64,000 nt of DNA from Cryptomeria japonica (Eukaryota > Streptophyta > Pinopsida > Cupressales > Cupressaceae), in the NCBI RefSeq assembly GCF_030272615.1, contig NC_081408.1:617518476-617582475 (forward strand). The letters are read 5' to 3'. The notes under the pieces are model-generated. The model made no database searches and was not told where the DNA came from. It saw only the letters and a list, made by a program, of their open reading frames with translations. The translations under genes and the position numbers were made by a program. This document shows positions 12,237-23,200 of the stretch, in pieces (position 1 is the stretch's first letter; every line of letters begins with the position of its first letter).

Positions 12237-13435
12237 TGTTGCATTGATGTTTTGTCATTGATGTCAACACTAGTTGTTTTGGATGCCTTATCGACACACT
12301 TCTTGTCCCGATAGGTTGTGTGGTTTTCGGTTGGATTAGATCCAACATGATCCAATATGCTCTAGTATGTTTGAAAGTTATGGAATTAGCTTACTCATGT
12401 TCATATCCTGTCAGATGGTTTTGATCTGGGGATCGGATGCTATCCTATTTTCTTGGAAGCTTGGTTTGTGGTTCCAGCAAGGATTTCATCGACATAAATT
12501 TGATGAAGATCTTTGATGATATGCATAAGTGGTGTTGGTGCAGCTTCTAGTTCAGATTTAGGATGTTGATGGTGATCATATTCAAGACTTGGTGGATTCA
12601 GATCATTGCGGTGGCGTGTATGGACCTATACTGGGTCCCGATGTTATCTAGGTTATAGACCGACTTAACGTAATATGTGGATTGTACCTCTCGATGTGTT
12701 TTAGGGATGTCTTATGGGTTGGATATTATTTTTTTGGTCTAAGGCCGACATGTTTTATAATTATGTAATTGGTTTATTGTCTGGTGGCCGACTTCATTGT
12801 TTATGGTCGAGTCTTTTTATATATATGATGTAAGATCTCATTGCAGATGATATCGGGATATAGGAAAGGCATCTGTAATGTGAGAATAATGTAATATCAT
12901 TTAGGCAGAGAATTTGATCGATCATTGGAGATCAAATTGGGTTTATGTAAGAGGATTTAGTCCTCCAATATTGAGCTTAACCGAAAATTTATTCTGGCAT
13001 AGGAGATGTTATCTTTGTAGTTCATTCATTCTTCCAGATTGTAGTCTAGATTTCTATGTAGTTAGTGAGACTCCTTTTATGATGAGCAGTGTGCTCTTGG
13101 TTGTTAGCCTTCCTGCAAGTGTAGGCCCCTCAATTGTAATTCACATACTTACTACAGAAGTATTATCTGGCTATGGGTAGGCTTCCCACCGTGGTTTTTC
13201 CCTTTACCAGGTTTTCCACGTATAAATCTTGGTGTCATGTGGATGGTATTTATTCTTTGATTATTGTTTATGCTTAATTGGTTTATCTATTATTCTGTTA
13301 TTTGGTTTAAGCATTTTGGTATTAATGTTTTGGGTTCTGGTATTAAATTTTTTAATTGCTTAAGGTTCTGGTAACCTGTGATAGTTGATTCACCCCCCCT
13401 CTCAAATGTTTTCTGGTTATTTGAACTGTCTAATA
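12237..13435 (+). repeat. 5' LTR of copia element F
   Basis: It begins TGTTGCATTGATG and ends near 'gaactgtctaata', just before the primer site, so the final CA appears mutated. The end carries the motif 'gattcaccccccctctca' (13387-13405) seen in the other copia-like LTRs here. Its middle matches the reverse complement of the LTR of D around 'cttcctgcaagtgtaggcccc', so F and D are related. The exact left boundary could be 12235. Confidence 0.8.
12814..12827 (+). promoter_or_regulatory. Candidate TATA box in the LTR of F
   Basis: tttttatatatatg lies in the middle of the LTR, a usual place for the U3 promoter of an LTR retrotransposon. No transcription start can be seen from sequence alone. 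Confidence 0.4.
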
Positions 13436-13436
13436 A

Positions 13437-13448
13437 TTGGTATCAGAG
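13437..13448 (+). promoter_or_regulatory. Primer binding site of F (initiator Met tRNA)
   Basis: ttggtatcagag directly follows the LTR. It matches the 3' end of plant initiator Met tRNA, the standard copia primer. Confidence 0.9.
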
Positions 13449-13521
13449 ATATGGTCCTCTCTATAGAAAGCTTAACCACTTGAGGAAGATCTTATGGAGA
13501 CTAACACTTCATGTTCATCTT

Positions 13522-14490
13522 ATGTCATCTGGAGCTATCTTTCAAAGAGATATTCCTAGGCTTGATGGAACAAATTACACAGAATGGAAGATTCAGATGG
13601 AGACTCATCTGAGATGTATCAGTAAGGAGATTTGGGAGATCACACAAAATGGTGTTACACTTTATAATCCAACATCTAGCAACCCTCCTCTGACTAACTT
13701 GGATAAGGAGCTTGAGAATGATTGTAGAGAAAGAGAAGCCCTCTTGTGTGCACTTTCTGATCAACTAATAATGGGATTAACTGACAAATCATCTACAAAG
13801 GTTATATGGGATAAGTTGGAGACTCTTAATGAAGGTGACCCTACTATGAAGATTGGTAAGCTTGATGGTTACCAAGTAAGATATGAAAAATTGAAGATGG
13901 AAGAAGATGAAAGGATTACTACATTCATAGAAAGGGTAAATGAGATTTTTATGGGAATTCAATGTTGTGGTGGAACTCTGAGTGAAGATGAAATTGTTTC
14001 TAAAGTTCTGAGAGCCCTACCACTAGCTTACAAGATGAAGGCTACTACAATTAATGAATTGAAAACAATGGCTAATACTTCTGTCAATAGAGATACATTG
14101 GTTGGAAATTATCTTCTTTTGAGCTTGAAGAATTTGGACCTTCTGGAGTTGTGAAGTTTGAACCTACTTTTCATGCATCTGCATCATCAACTGGTAAGTA
14201 AGATTGGAAAGATTTATATGAAAAGGAATTGGATGATATGAAGAGAGAAGATGATGAGTTTGAGAAACTTGAAGCACTATTTGCTAGAAGAGTACCTAAA
14301 GGACCGGTAGGAAGTAAGTATGAAGGAAAAACACCTTTTAAATGTTTTGCATGTAATAAGATTGGTCATTTTGCATATAGATGTCCTGAAAGGGATTCAA
14401 GATTTGAAGAAAGAGAAGATCTTTTAAGCCTCACCTTGGATATCAAAACAACTATAAGTACAGGAAAAACAAAGACAAATCATGCTACAT
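13522..14490 (+). pseudogene. Copia F gag (UBN2-type capsid plus CCHC knuckle), broken
   Basis: I chose ATG 13522 because it follows the primer site and opens into the standard copia gag start, RDIPRLDGTNYTEWKIQMET. The open frame itself extends back into the LTR. The UBN2-type capsid shows ALSDQLIMGLTDKSS, KVIWDKLETL, YEKLKMEEDERITTFIERVN and VLRALPLAYK. A TGA at 14152 ends this frame, and reading resumes shifted at 14229. A good knuckle CFACNKIGHFAYRCPE follows near 14345. Gag forms the particle and packages the RNA. Confidence 0.85.
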
Positions 14491-14506
14491 AGCAGATGAG
14501 GAAGGT

Positions 14507-15939
14507 GTGACTGATTCTAATGATGAACCGGCAAAAGACTTTGCTAGTGGTTCCGGCAATGGGAAGGAATGGGTGTTCCTGGCTATCAAGGAAGATTTTG
14601 TGACACTGGAAGAGAATGTACCTAAAGAGAAGGCACTTGCTACTAAAATTGAAGACAAGGATGAATGGGCAATTGATAGTGGATGTTCACATCATATGAG
14701 TGGAGATAAAAGGAAATTTCTATCTTTGCAAGAATTTGGTGGCGGTCTGATTAGATTTAGAGATGACAAAGCTTGTATGATCAAAGGAAAATGAACTATA
14801 TCATTAGATGGTAAGAACAATACTAATAATGTTTATTTTGTTGAAGGTTTGAAGTATAATCTTTTGAGTGTAGGACAATTGGTGGATAAGGGATTTCAAT
14901 TACAGTTCAAGGATGGAAAATGCAAAATCATTAATAGATCTGGTTTGGAGATTGCAACCGGTACACAGACAAAAGGTAATATATTTCATTTGAATTTTGG
15001 TAAGAAGACATGTTTGATTGCACAAATTGATGAGAGTTGGCTATGGCATGAAAGGTCATGTCATGTGAATTTTGATTGCATTGTTAAGATTAGTTCAACT
15101 AAGCCAGTTAGAGATATACCTAAGATTGTGAAGCCCTATAATCAGGTATGTAAAGAATGTCAAATGGGAGAACAAGTTAGAACCTCTTTTAAGAGTAACA
15201 AGATAAATATAATGATGTTCTTGATCTTATTCGTATTGATTTGTGTGGTCGTGCTAGAGTAAAAAGTTTTCAAGGTGATAGATATTTTATGCTAATCATT
15301 GATGATTATTCTAGGATGATGTGGGTTACTTTTCTAAGGGAGAAATCTGAGGCTTTTGAAAAGTTTAAAATCTTTAAGGATAAAGTGGAAACTAAGACAG
15401 GATTGAAGATTAAATGTTTAAAGTCACATCATGGTGGAGAATTCACATCCAGTGAATTTAATAACTTTTGTGAGAAGCATGGTATAAGGAGACAATTTTC
15501 TACTCCTCAGACACCTCAAGAGAATGGAGTTGTGGAAAGGAAGAACATAACTATCTTGGATGTTGCTAGAATAATGATGATGGAAGCTAGTATACCTCAT
15601 ATATACTAGAGAGAAGTAGTGAGCACAACAATTTATACATTCAACAGAGTACATATCAAAGGAGAAACCAATAATACACCTTATGAATTATGGTTTGGGA
15701 ATACACCTATAGCTAAATATTTTAGAATCTTTGGTAGTAAATGTTATATCAGGAGAGATGATGCCATTGGCAAATTCGATCCTAGATATGATGAAGGCAT
15801 ATTTATTGGTTATTCTAATAAAATAAAAGCATATAGATGTTATAAAAAGAGATTGCAGAGAATTATGGAGAGTGCTAGTGCCAAGGTGGATGAGTTGAAT
15901 AGAAGTCAAATTAGAGTTTATGAGAAAGAACAACAGTGA
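14507..15939 (+). pseudogene. Copia F protease and integrase, broken
   Basis: The protease site is WAIDSGCSHHMSGDKRKF near 14668-14720, with the DSG intact. The integrase zinc region follows: LWHERSCHVNFDCIV and VCKECQMGEQ near 15040-15180. The catalytic core has IIDDYSRMMWVTFL (first Asp), then CLKSHHGGEFTS near 15417, where the usual second Asp position reads His, then ENGVVERKN (Glu kept). Stops lie at 14792 and 15607, and the frame shifts near 15240. Protease cuts the polyprotein and integrase inserts the cDNA; this copy would do neither. Confidence 0.85.
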
Positions 15940-16680
15940 AAATGATAATATCTCAACCAGTAGAAGCTTTACCAGAACAGAGTGTTGAACCAGTTACTCT
16001 GGCTGTATCAGAAAATTCAACAGTAACTGAAGAACCGGGAAGAGGAACAATGAGTCAGAAGATTCCTAGGTATGTGAGATTGAATCATTCAGAATATCAA
16101 ATCATTGGGGATAAGAACAATGGAGTGATGACAAGAAGAATACTGGCAACTAATGAGGTATGTTTAATTTCTCAAGTTGATCCGGTATCAGTAATTGAAG
16201 CATGTAAAGATGAATGTTGGTTGAAAGCTACAGAAGAAGAATTAGATCAGATTGAGAAGAATAACACATGGACTTTAGCTCCCCAACCTAAAAAATAAGA
16301 ATGTTATTGGAACTAAATGGGTTTTTAGGAATAAATTGAATGAAGATGGTCAAGTTGTAAGGAATAAGGCTAGATTGGTTTGTAAAGGATATTCTTAGAA
16401 GGAAGGAATTGATTATGGTGAGACTTTTGTACCTGTAGCTAGGATTGAAGCAGTAAGATTATTTATTTCCTATGTTTCCCATAAAAACTATAAGGTTTAT
16501 CGGATGGATGTTAAGTGTACATTTTTGAATGGGGATCTTGATGATGAAGTTTATATTGAGCAACTTGGTGGTTTTTCACTTTTAGATGATACAAACATGG
16601 TTTGTAGGTTAAGGAAATCTTTATATGGATTGAAACAAGCACCTAGAGCTTGGTATGAAAGGTTGAATAAATATCTTTTG
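15936..16680 (+). pseudogene. Copia F reverse transcriptase, 5' part only
   Basis: The segment starts with connecting sequence up to WLKATEEELDQIEKNNTWTL. RT begins after a shift near 16296, with TKWVFRNKLNEDGQVVRNK. A TAG at 16397 sits where related elements read Gln (CKGYS-stop-KEGIDYGETF). MDVKCTFLNGDLDDEVYIEQ holds the first catalytic Asp. The sequence stops after ERLNKYLLC, so the YVDD box and RNase H are missing. Confidence 0.85.
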
Positions 16681-17112
16681 TGTTAGATTCAATGAAAGTC
16701 CCACAGACATTGAGAGGGGGGGTGAATCAATGTCTAACCAATTAGTTGTATATTTAAACTTATTTATAACTTTGCAACCCAAAACAGTGTACCGGTAAAC
16801 AAGAATTAATGTAGTAAAAACAAATAATAGAGATACCATAGAAACACACCATAACACAAGATATTTAATGAGGAAACCCAATGTGGGAAAAACCTCACTG
16901 GGATTTGTGACCCACAATATTTACTCACTGGCCAATGAATAAATACTACTTACAATAAGGGCCTGCACATGCAGGAAGGCCAACTGCCTCGAGCACACTG
17001 CTCAAAAGAGTCTCACTGACTACAATATGGATAATTAAATCCAATACAATGCACTACTCAAAATAGGATCTCTAATGCTTGGTTCAGTATCGGTTTAAGA
17101 TTAGATAGATAC
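16681..17112 (-). repeat. 3' LTR of element D, first part
   Basis: It begins TGTTAGATTC (the LTR end in minus orientation) right at the break in the RT of F. It carries 'gagagggggggtgaatcaatg' (16711 on), the complement of the LTR-end motif shared by the copia-like elements here. It is cut at 17112 by element E. The LTR resumes at 26173 after the 5-bp duplication gatac. The joined LTR would be about 790 bp. Confidence 0.85.
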
Positions 17113-18338
17113 TGTAAAGTGGAAAAATCAAACACTAGTCGTTCTCCCCTCCCCAACTCCAAGGAGAGAGAAGGGAGAGTCACTAGGGTTGATGGTTTTC
17201 ACTTAGGGGAAACTTTACATTCAAAAGAGGGGTTGAAACCCACAAGATCCAATCCCACGCAATGCAAGATTGGATTCTATATGAGTTTCAAGGGTTAAGA
17301 CATCAAGGATACCCTCTTTTGTAAAGAATGTAGATAGAAAGATTGAACTAGGAATGCATGTAAAGTAGGAAAGATTCGCTTATAAACAGAGATAGGGATA
17401 TGGGATGAAGCTACTGACCTGGAATTAGCAGTAAAATGTTGAGACGGTGTTGTTCTACAAATTTGAGTGAAAGTTGACGGGACGATGGCACCCGGCGTGC
17501 ACACGGTCCTCCGAAAAATCCGTGAAATGAAGGGGGATTTGTTCGTCTCTGCACAAGGATTCCAGATCTTCAATTACAGCCGCGTACCTGCAACCTACAC
17601 ACAGAAAAGTGAGGACGATTGGGGGGTTAGGGATGAGGGGTTTGCCTTTAGGTCAAACCTCAGTTTCGGAATTAACCAAGAAATGAGAATGTTGTAAATG
17701 TAAATGTTTGTAATGTAAACAAGTACTGATACCTTGTTGTAAGAATGTTTGTATTCTTACATGCGAAGGTGTAATGTATGTAGTATGTTGTATGTTGTAT
17801 GTGATCTCCTCTTCAATGGTTGAATCCTTGTCTTGAATGCAACTCTTAGCCTTGAATGGAGACTTAGAATGCTCAATTGCTTGAAGGAATGCTTGAATGC
17901 TTGAATGCTTGAATGCTTGAATGTTTGAATATCATTTTCACCTTTTTTCCATCTACCAAAATGGGAGAGGAAATGTAGTTTATATACTTGTCAATTAGGG
18001 CTGATAGACTGATTTTCCCGACCTTAGGCTGACCAGGAAATATTATTTTCCAATTTGCAAACTTAAAGACCCGAAGCCCCATAAGAGACCGGGCCCAAAA
18101 TAGGGCTAGGGACCAGGGCACTGGGTGCCATGGTCCTGGGGGACCAGGGCACTGGGCGCCATGGTCCCACCTCTTGGGACAGCAGGGTGCAAGGAGGATC
18201 AGGCTAGGGTGCTGAAAAATGCAGTTTTTGATGTCATGAACAAGTTTCGGGGTCTCTATTCAGGTTCCGTGTTGCATCGCCATCGTGAAGACCCAAATGC
18301 AGTCGAAATTGCAAGTGTCACAATTTTAGGACGCTACA
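17113..18338 (-). repeat. 3' LTR of E
   Basis: TGTAAAGTGG to ..GGACGCTACA, 1226 bp. It includes a 'gcttgaatgc' short repeat near 17880-17925 and two copies of a 31-bp GC-rich unit near 18108-18167. The small open frames inside it are not genes. Confidence 0.95.
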
Positions 18339-18360
18339 TTTAGCCCCCACTTTAGCGGGA
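18339..18360 (-). promoter_or_regulatory. Polypurine tract of E
   Basis: On the minus strand the bases just before the 3' LTR read tcccgctaaagtgggggcta. The purine run aaagtgggggct next to the LTR is the expected primer for plus-strand DNA synthesis. Confidence 0.75.
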
Positions 18361-19077
18361 GTATAAGCATACACTCATACTTCTGGTAAAGTACAAGGAA
18401 ACAACATTGAAAAGCTTTCACCACATCAAGGAGGCAAGATACACCAAGCCCCCAGTGGACTAAGGATCTTACGACTTCAATTGACAAAGTAAAAGGGAAG
18501 ATCACAAGGGAGAACCATGACTGTTAGTAGTAAGGTTCCCTCACTATGAGTCATGCAAGAAAGATATCAAAAATTTTCAAGGCAAAGCCAAATTTGTCAA
18601 GAAATTTTCAAGTATCTTGAAAAGATATGGACGGGATGTATGCCCCCTATGTTAAAGCGATCGCACACGCCTCACCGGGGGTGATTGCTTTAAGGTAGTG
18701 ATACATATAAGAAATGAGAAAGGAGCACGTTATCACAAGGATTTAGCCCCCAAGTGTGAGATAAGCCCAAGGATAATAGACACAAAACACAAAGCACAAG
18801 GTGACTTCGCTTTCCTTGGGGTCAGTATGCTGTATGATAATTCATGTATATCGTATGTATGTATGCATAATTGTTCTTCATTCCCCAATCAAGGAAGGTC
18901 ACCTAGAAGAAGGGAACACATGTGTCTTTTGAGTCAACATGAGAGAGACCAAAAGAGATCTTAATGTTTTGCATTGTCCTCAAGTAGACAACACTAAGGA
19001 CAACGAATAGAAGAATGAGAATAAGACATAGAAGAAGTAACAAAAGAGAGGAGGAGAGAGTCTGCTATGCTAATGAA
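18361..19077 (-). other. 3' untranslated region of E
   Basis: About 0.7 kb between the gag stop and the polypurine tract. I see no conserved frame or repeat. Confidence 0.6.
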
Positions 19078-22000
19078 CTAATCTAGCACGTCATCTACCC
19101 CCTGATCTTGCTGATCAATATTTTGGGAAGGCAGGAAACACGCTAGAGGAGGAACATCCAACACAGCAGATGGAGCTATCACAAGATCCAAACAAGGGCT
19201 ATGTTCATATCCCAAGCCACGGTGTTCTTGTCTAGGAGCTAGGATAAGTGCTTTAGAAAATTCATTAGATAAATGGTTATCAACATCAACATATTCATAT
19301 TCACTATCAGAATGAATAGGAGTAACATTTTCATCATGAATAACATTTTCATCTATATCATCATCAAGATTTATAAAAATAGGATCTTTAACTTGCACAG
19401 GATCAAGACCATCATGCATCTTATGTTTAGGAGATTTCGGCTCAATTGTTGGCTGAGGAGAAAATGAAATAATATTAGTTGAAGGTGTTTTTGGGGATTG
19501 CAAAGTTTGAGAAGCAGCTGCCTGAGCTCTAAGACGACGCTTTCGTCGGCGTTCACGTGCAGAACGATTTCGTCTAGTCGTAGTAGGAAGTTGCGAAGAT
19601 TGAGGAGGAGGAATGTTCTCATCTTTATCACTTGGGTGTTTAGGTTGTGGTCTCTTAGGTTGAATAATAGGAGAAGAGGAAGGTCTCTTCTCTCCATAAG
19701 AGGAAGGAGGAGGAACTGCTCCATATAAAGGAGGAATATTTGGTTTAGGAAGGAGACCAAGTCCATCATGACGAGGAGGGATAGGTCTACTTTTAGGAAG
19801 TTTATTAGATATAGGCATAGTCACATCCATAGGGATGGGTTGGGAATCTTCTTGAGGAAAGACATTAATTTTATCTTTCAAAGGAAGAACTTCCTTCTCA
19901 AGAACGATAGGAATGTCAAGTTTGGGCGTTCTAGTTTCACTTAGAGATAGGATCATATCTTTTTTCCACTTTTGATAAGATTTGAAAAGATGATCACTTC
20001 GCGGTGGAAGAGATTTTAATTGTTTAGGCCAAAAGTAATCAATAGGAACGCTAGAAGTTCTTTCAGTAGGTTTAAAGAGACTATGATTGACAGTAACAAC
20101 TTCACCATTATGGGGAAATTTTAAGCACTTCTGAATAGGAGAAGCAATAGCTTTCATGGAAGATAGCCAAGGATAGCCTAGCTTCACACGAAATTGTTCG
20201 GATGATGGAATAATAGCAAAGTCCACATCAAGGGATTTGTTATGGACCTCAATAGGTAATGTAATAGAACCAATTGCAGGAGAAGAAAATGCATCAAATA
20301 ATTTCACGATCACATTTGTTTCATCATAGATCACTTGATTTAATTGCAAAGTAAAAAGAAATTCTTCAGTAATGATATTAACCATGCAAGAAGGATCAAT
20401 AAGCACCCCATGGCAAGGTGTATTCTTGACTTTTGCAAATATATATAAAGGACCATCAGGTGCCCTGATAGTTTCACTAGAATCAAAGGTGATGGAAGGT
20501 TCTTTAGGGATTTTCTGCTGCTCTACAAAGTTAATCACATTCGGAGTCATGGACACAAGATCATCAGGTGAGACAGAGGAATCAGTAGTATCAATCGCAT
20601 TAGAGGTATGAGAAGGTAATGGATCAGTAAAAATCTGAAGATTTTGGTTAGGAGGAGCTACAAATGTGTTGCCTTTATCATTCACACCAGAAACAGAGAT
20701 AGTATTATTATCAATCAAATCTTGAATTTTACCTTTTAAAGGAAAACATTTTTCAGTATCATGCCCAGGTTGACGATGAAATTGACAAAAAGATTTGTTA
20801 TCAAAATAGGGTGAATTAATCTTTGCAGGATCTATTTGCCTTATAGGAGGAAGAGTAAGCACATTTTGTTCCAATAACTTGTTCATAATACTATGCAATG
20901 ATTCATTCAAAGGAGTAAACTTTCTTTCTTTCTTGAAAAACTTAGAAATAGGAGGCACACCTGATGCTGTATTCACATTGTTGTTGATGATGTTTTCATT
21001 GAATTTAATGGACTCTCTGTTCGGTTTAAACTTCCCAAATGGTTGTTGACTACTATCACCCTTATCACTCAGAGCCATAGGATTTGCTTGTTCCATTTGA
21101 CTCACAGTTAGTTGATAATTGTGAAGAGTTGCGCACAACTGTTGGAAAGAAGTAAACTCAGAAAACAGGAGTTTTTCTCTAATATCTTTTTGTAAATTAG
21201 AAATAAAGATTCTTTGAATATCATTGTCAGGCACTGGAAAAGAAATTTGAGCATACAAATGCTTATATCTACCAATGAAATCAGTCACTTTTTCTTTAAC
21301 ACCTTGTTTACAATGCATTAAATCAATCAAAGTAACTTTAGGACTTATATTGTTTTGAAATTGTTGAATAAAAGCATTTGCAAGTTGTTCGAAAGAAGTA
21401 ATAGAATAAGAAGGCAACGAGCAATACCATTGTAGGGATTTATCTCTTAATGTTCTAGTAAACAGTTTTGCAAGCAACCTTTGGTCATAAGCAAAATCAA
21501 TACATATTGTTTGAAAGGTCTTAACATGTGTTAGAGGATCACCCTTACCATTATAAAGCTCCAAATGTGGAATTTCAACATGTTTAGGGGGGATAGCTCG
21601 AACAATGTCAAGAGAAAGTGGGCTCGCAACATCAAATGTGGGCACACTAAACTTAGATTGATTCATAGAGGCAATTTGTTGTTGTAAAGAAGAGACAGTT
21701 TGTGCAAGATTGTTAATGGTCGCTTCAGTCGAAGAGTTCATATTAGACGTGTTAGATTGTGATGGAGGTGTTATGTTATTGAAAGAAGGTAGAGAGTAAG
21801 GTGGTGGGACACTATGATATTTAGTCATAGGAGATGATTGGAAAGGAGGAACACTACAAGGAGGAATGGAAGGGTTAAATGAATTGCCCCCTTGCGTCAT
21901 GTTCATTTGTGGAGATATAATAGGAACACTCATTGAAGGAATGAATGAAGAAGTTGGATTGAATGAAGGAAGAGGGTTGATTGAAGAAGAGGGATTGCCC

Positions 22001-22521
22001 CCATGACTAGTGATCATAGGTGGAATGTCTTGTATTGAAGTAGTCATTATGTTTGATGTAAAAGTAGGTATACTAGCAATAGGAGTTGTCAAAGGAATAG
22101 AATGATTAACTTGAGTAGGAGGTTGTGTATAACCTAAGGTTTCGGCACAACTTTTCATAGGCATCACATTCGAATCCACAATGTGTGCAATACCACGCAA
22201 AATATCAATTCCATTCTTATCACTTTGAACCATACGTTTTAGACCTTCAATTAATGAAAGAGCTTCACTATCAGGGTATTCTTGAGACATCCATTGTCGA
22301 AAATCATCAAATTGGTTATCCAATTTTGAAAGTTGTTCTACAGAAACCTCATGGAGAGCTTCTTCATCATTAAGAGGATTAGAGGAATTACCCATGTCCT
22401 CGTTAAAAAGGCCATTCAAATTAGGTTCCATCTCCTCGGTAATTACACCTTGGAAAGACTTAATTCTAAGGCTTCGTCTAACGGGAATAGTGTAAGTAGG
22501 GCTTATTGTTGTAAAACTCAT
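19078..22521 (-). CDS. gag: Gag-protease polyprotein of element E, intact 1147 codons
   Basis: The longest intact ORF of the window. It starts at 22521 with MSFTTISPTYTIPVRRSLR. Residues about 140-270 are rich in Pro, Ser and Asn. A Retrotrans_gag domain spans about 310-475 (LELYNGKGDPLTHVKTF, SLQWYCSLP, FANAFIQQF-like and VTDFIGRYKHL phrases). Near 580 lies FCQFHRQPGHDTEKCFPLKG, typical of Tat-lineage gypsy gag. A protease-like fold follows at about 690-790, but its active site reads GVLIDPSCMVNII, so the usual D-S/T-G is D-P-S. A basic stretch RRNRSARERRRKRRLR near 985 could bind RNA or act as a nuclear signal. No RT follows. Gag would form the particle; whether the protease works is doubtful. 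Confidence 0.92.
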   Translation of the reverse strand: MSFTTISPTYTIPVRRSLRIKSFQGVITEEMEPNLNGLFNEDMGNSSNPLNDEEALHEVSVEQLSKLDNQFDDFRQWMSQEYPDSEALSLIEGLKRMVQSDKNGIDILRGIAHIVDSNVMPMKSCAETLGYTQPPTQVNHSIPLTTPIASIPTFTSNIMTTSIQDIPPMITSHGGNPSSSINPLPSFNPTSSFIPSMSVPIISPQMNMTQGGNSFNPSIPPCSVPPFQSSPMTKYHSVPPPYSLPSFNNITPPSQSNTSNMNSSTEATINNLAQTVSSLQQQIASMNQSKFSVPTFDVASPLSLDIVRAIPPKHVEIPHLELYNGKGDPLTHVKTFQTICIDFAYDQRLLAKLFTRTLRDKSLQWYCSLPSYSITSFEQLANAFIQQFQNNISPKVTLIDLMHCKQGVKEKVTDFIGRYKHLYAQISFPVPDNDIQRIFISNLQKDIREKLLFSEFTSFQQLCATLHNYQLTVSQMEQANPMALSDKGDSSQQPFGKFKPNRESIKFNENIINNNVNTASGVPPISKFFKKERKFTPLNESLHSIMNKLLEQNVLTLPPIRQIDPAKINSPYFDNKSFCQFHRQPGHDTEKCFPLKGKIQDLIDNNTISVSGVNDKGNTFVAPPNQNLQIFTDPLPSHTSNAIDTTDSSVSPDDLVSMTPNVINFVEQQKIPKEPSITFDSSETIRAPDGPLYIFAKVKNTPCHGVLIDPSCMVNIITEEFLFTLQLNQVIYDETNVIVKLFDAFSSPAIGSITLPIEVHNKSLDVDFAIIPSSEQFRVKLGYPWLSSMKAIASPIQKCLKFPHNGEVVTVNHSLFKPTERTSSVPIDYFWPKQLKSLPPRSDHLFKSYQKWKKDMILSLSETRTPKLDIPIVLEKEVLPLKDKINVFPQEDSQPIPMDVTMPISNKLPKSRPIPPRHDGLGLLPKPNIPPLYGAVPPPSSYGEKRPSSSPIIQPKRPQPKHPSDKDENIPPPQSSQLPTTTRRNRSARERRRKRRLRAQAAASQTLQSPKTPSTNIISFSPQPTIEPKSPKHKMHDGLDPVQVKDPIFINLDDDIDENVIHDENVTPIHSDSEYEYVDVDNHLSNEFSKALILAPRQEHRGLGYEHSPCLDLVIAPSAVLDVPPLACFLPSQNIDQQDQGVDDVLD

Positions 22522-23200
22522 GCACTAAAGAGAGAGAGAAGATTTTTAATTTTAGAGGTAGAAAATTTCAATAAAATCAGCCAATCTCCTAGATTTAAGC
22601 TGTTAAATGCAATCAGGACAATCTCCCGAAATTTCAGAAAAAATGTCCGGGACTGTGGCGAACGGAGTGCACACGGTCCTCGCAACTTTTTCCGAAATTT
22701 TCAGGGATGAAAGTTATGATGATTTTAAAGCTAATCTGAAAAAATTGAGTGATTTTACGATCTGTAGATAGGCCAAATTAAAGTTGCAATCTCAAAATTG
22801 AACCCTACCAAGATTGTTGAAAAATGTAAAATTTGAATTTTGAAAAAGAGGGGGAAACTGAAATTTTGAATTTTATGATTTTAGAGGGAATGCTGAAAGC
22901 AATGCAAGTGTTGAAATTTAAAAATTGACTCGATTTCATGCAAAATTCAAATTTGAAAGTGGAAATTAAAGTTGTTGCAATTAAACACTTGATTTCAAAA
23001 GTCACAAATTGTAAAGATTTGAATAAAACACTGAAATTTTGAATGAATGCTAACACACTTTTCAGATTTAGGACTGTAAGAAACACAATTTTGACACAAA
23101 TTTTAATTTCAACAATTTTTGAATGATTAGAAGCCTCAATCCAAGCAATCGCTAGACCAACTTTGACTTTAATTTTGAAGGTGTTAAAATTGATAAAATT

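Larger units (their letters stand above)
12237..16680 (+). mobile_element. Copia element F, plus strand, 3' part missing
   Basis: A Ty1/copia retrotransposon with a 5' LTR, an initiator-Met primer site, and the gag, protease, integrase, RT order. It ends abruptly at 16680 within RT, just after the phrase KQAPRAWYERLNKYLLC, where the LTR of element D begins. The RT remainder, RNase H and 3' LTR are not in the window. They may lie to the right of the D/A complex or be lost. The coding part has several frameshifts. Confidence 0.9.

Noticed and set aside
13437-13448. tRNA gene near the primer sites
   Set aside because: Only the short primer complement is present; no tRNA fold is seen in the surrounding bases.
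17467-17697. 76-codon frame repeated at 25242-25472
   Set aside because: Lies in both LTRs of E in the antisense direction; repeated only because the LTRs are alike.
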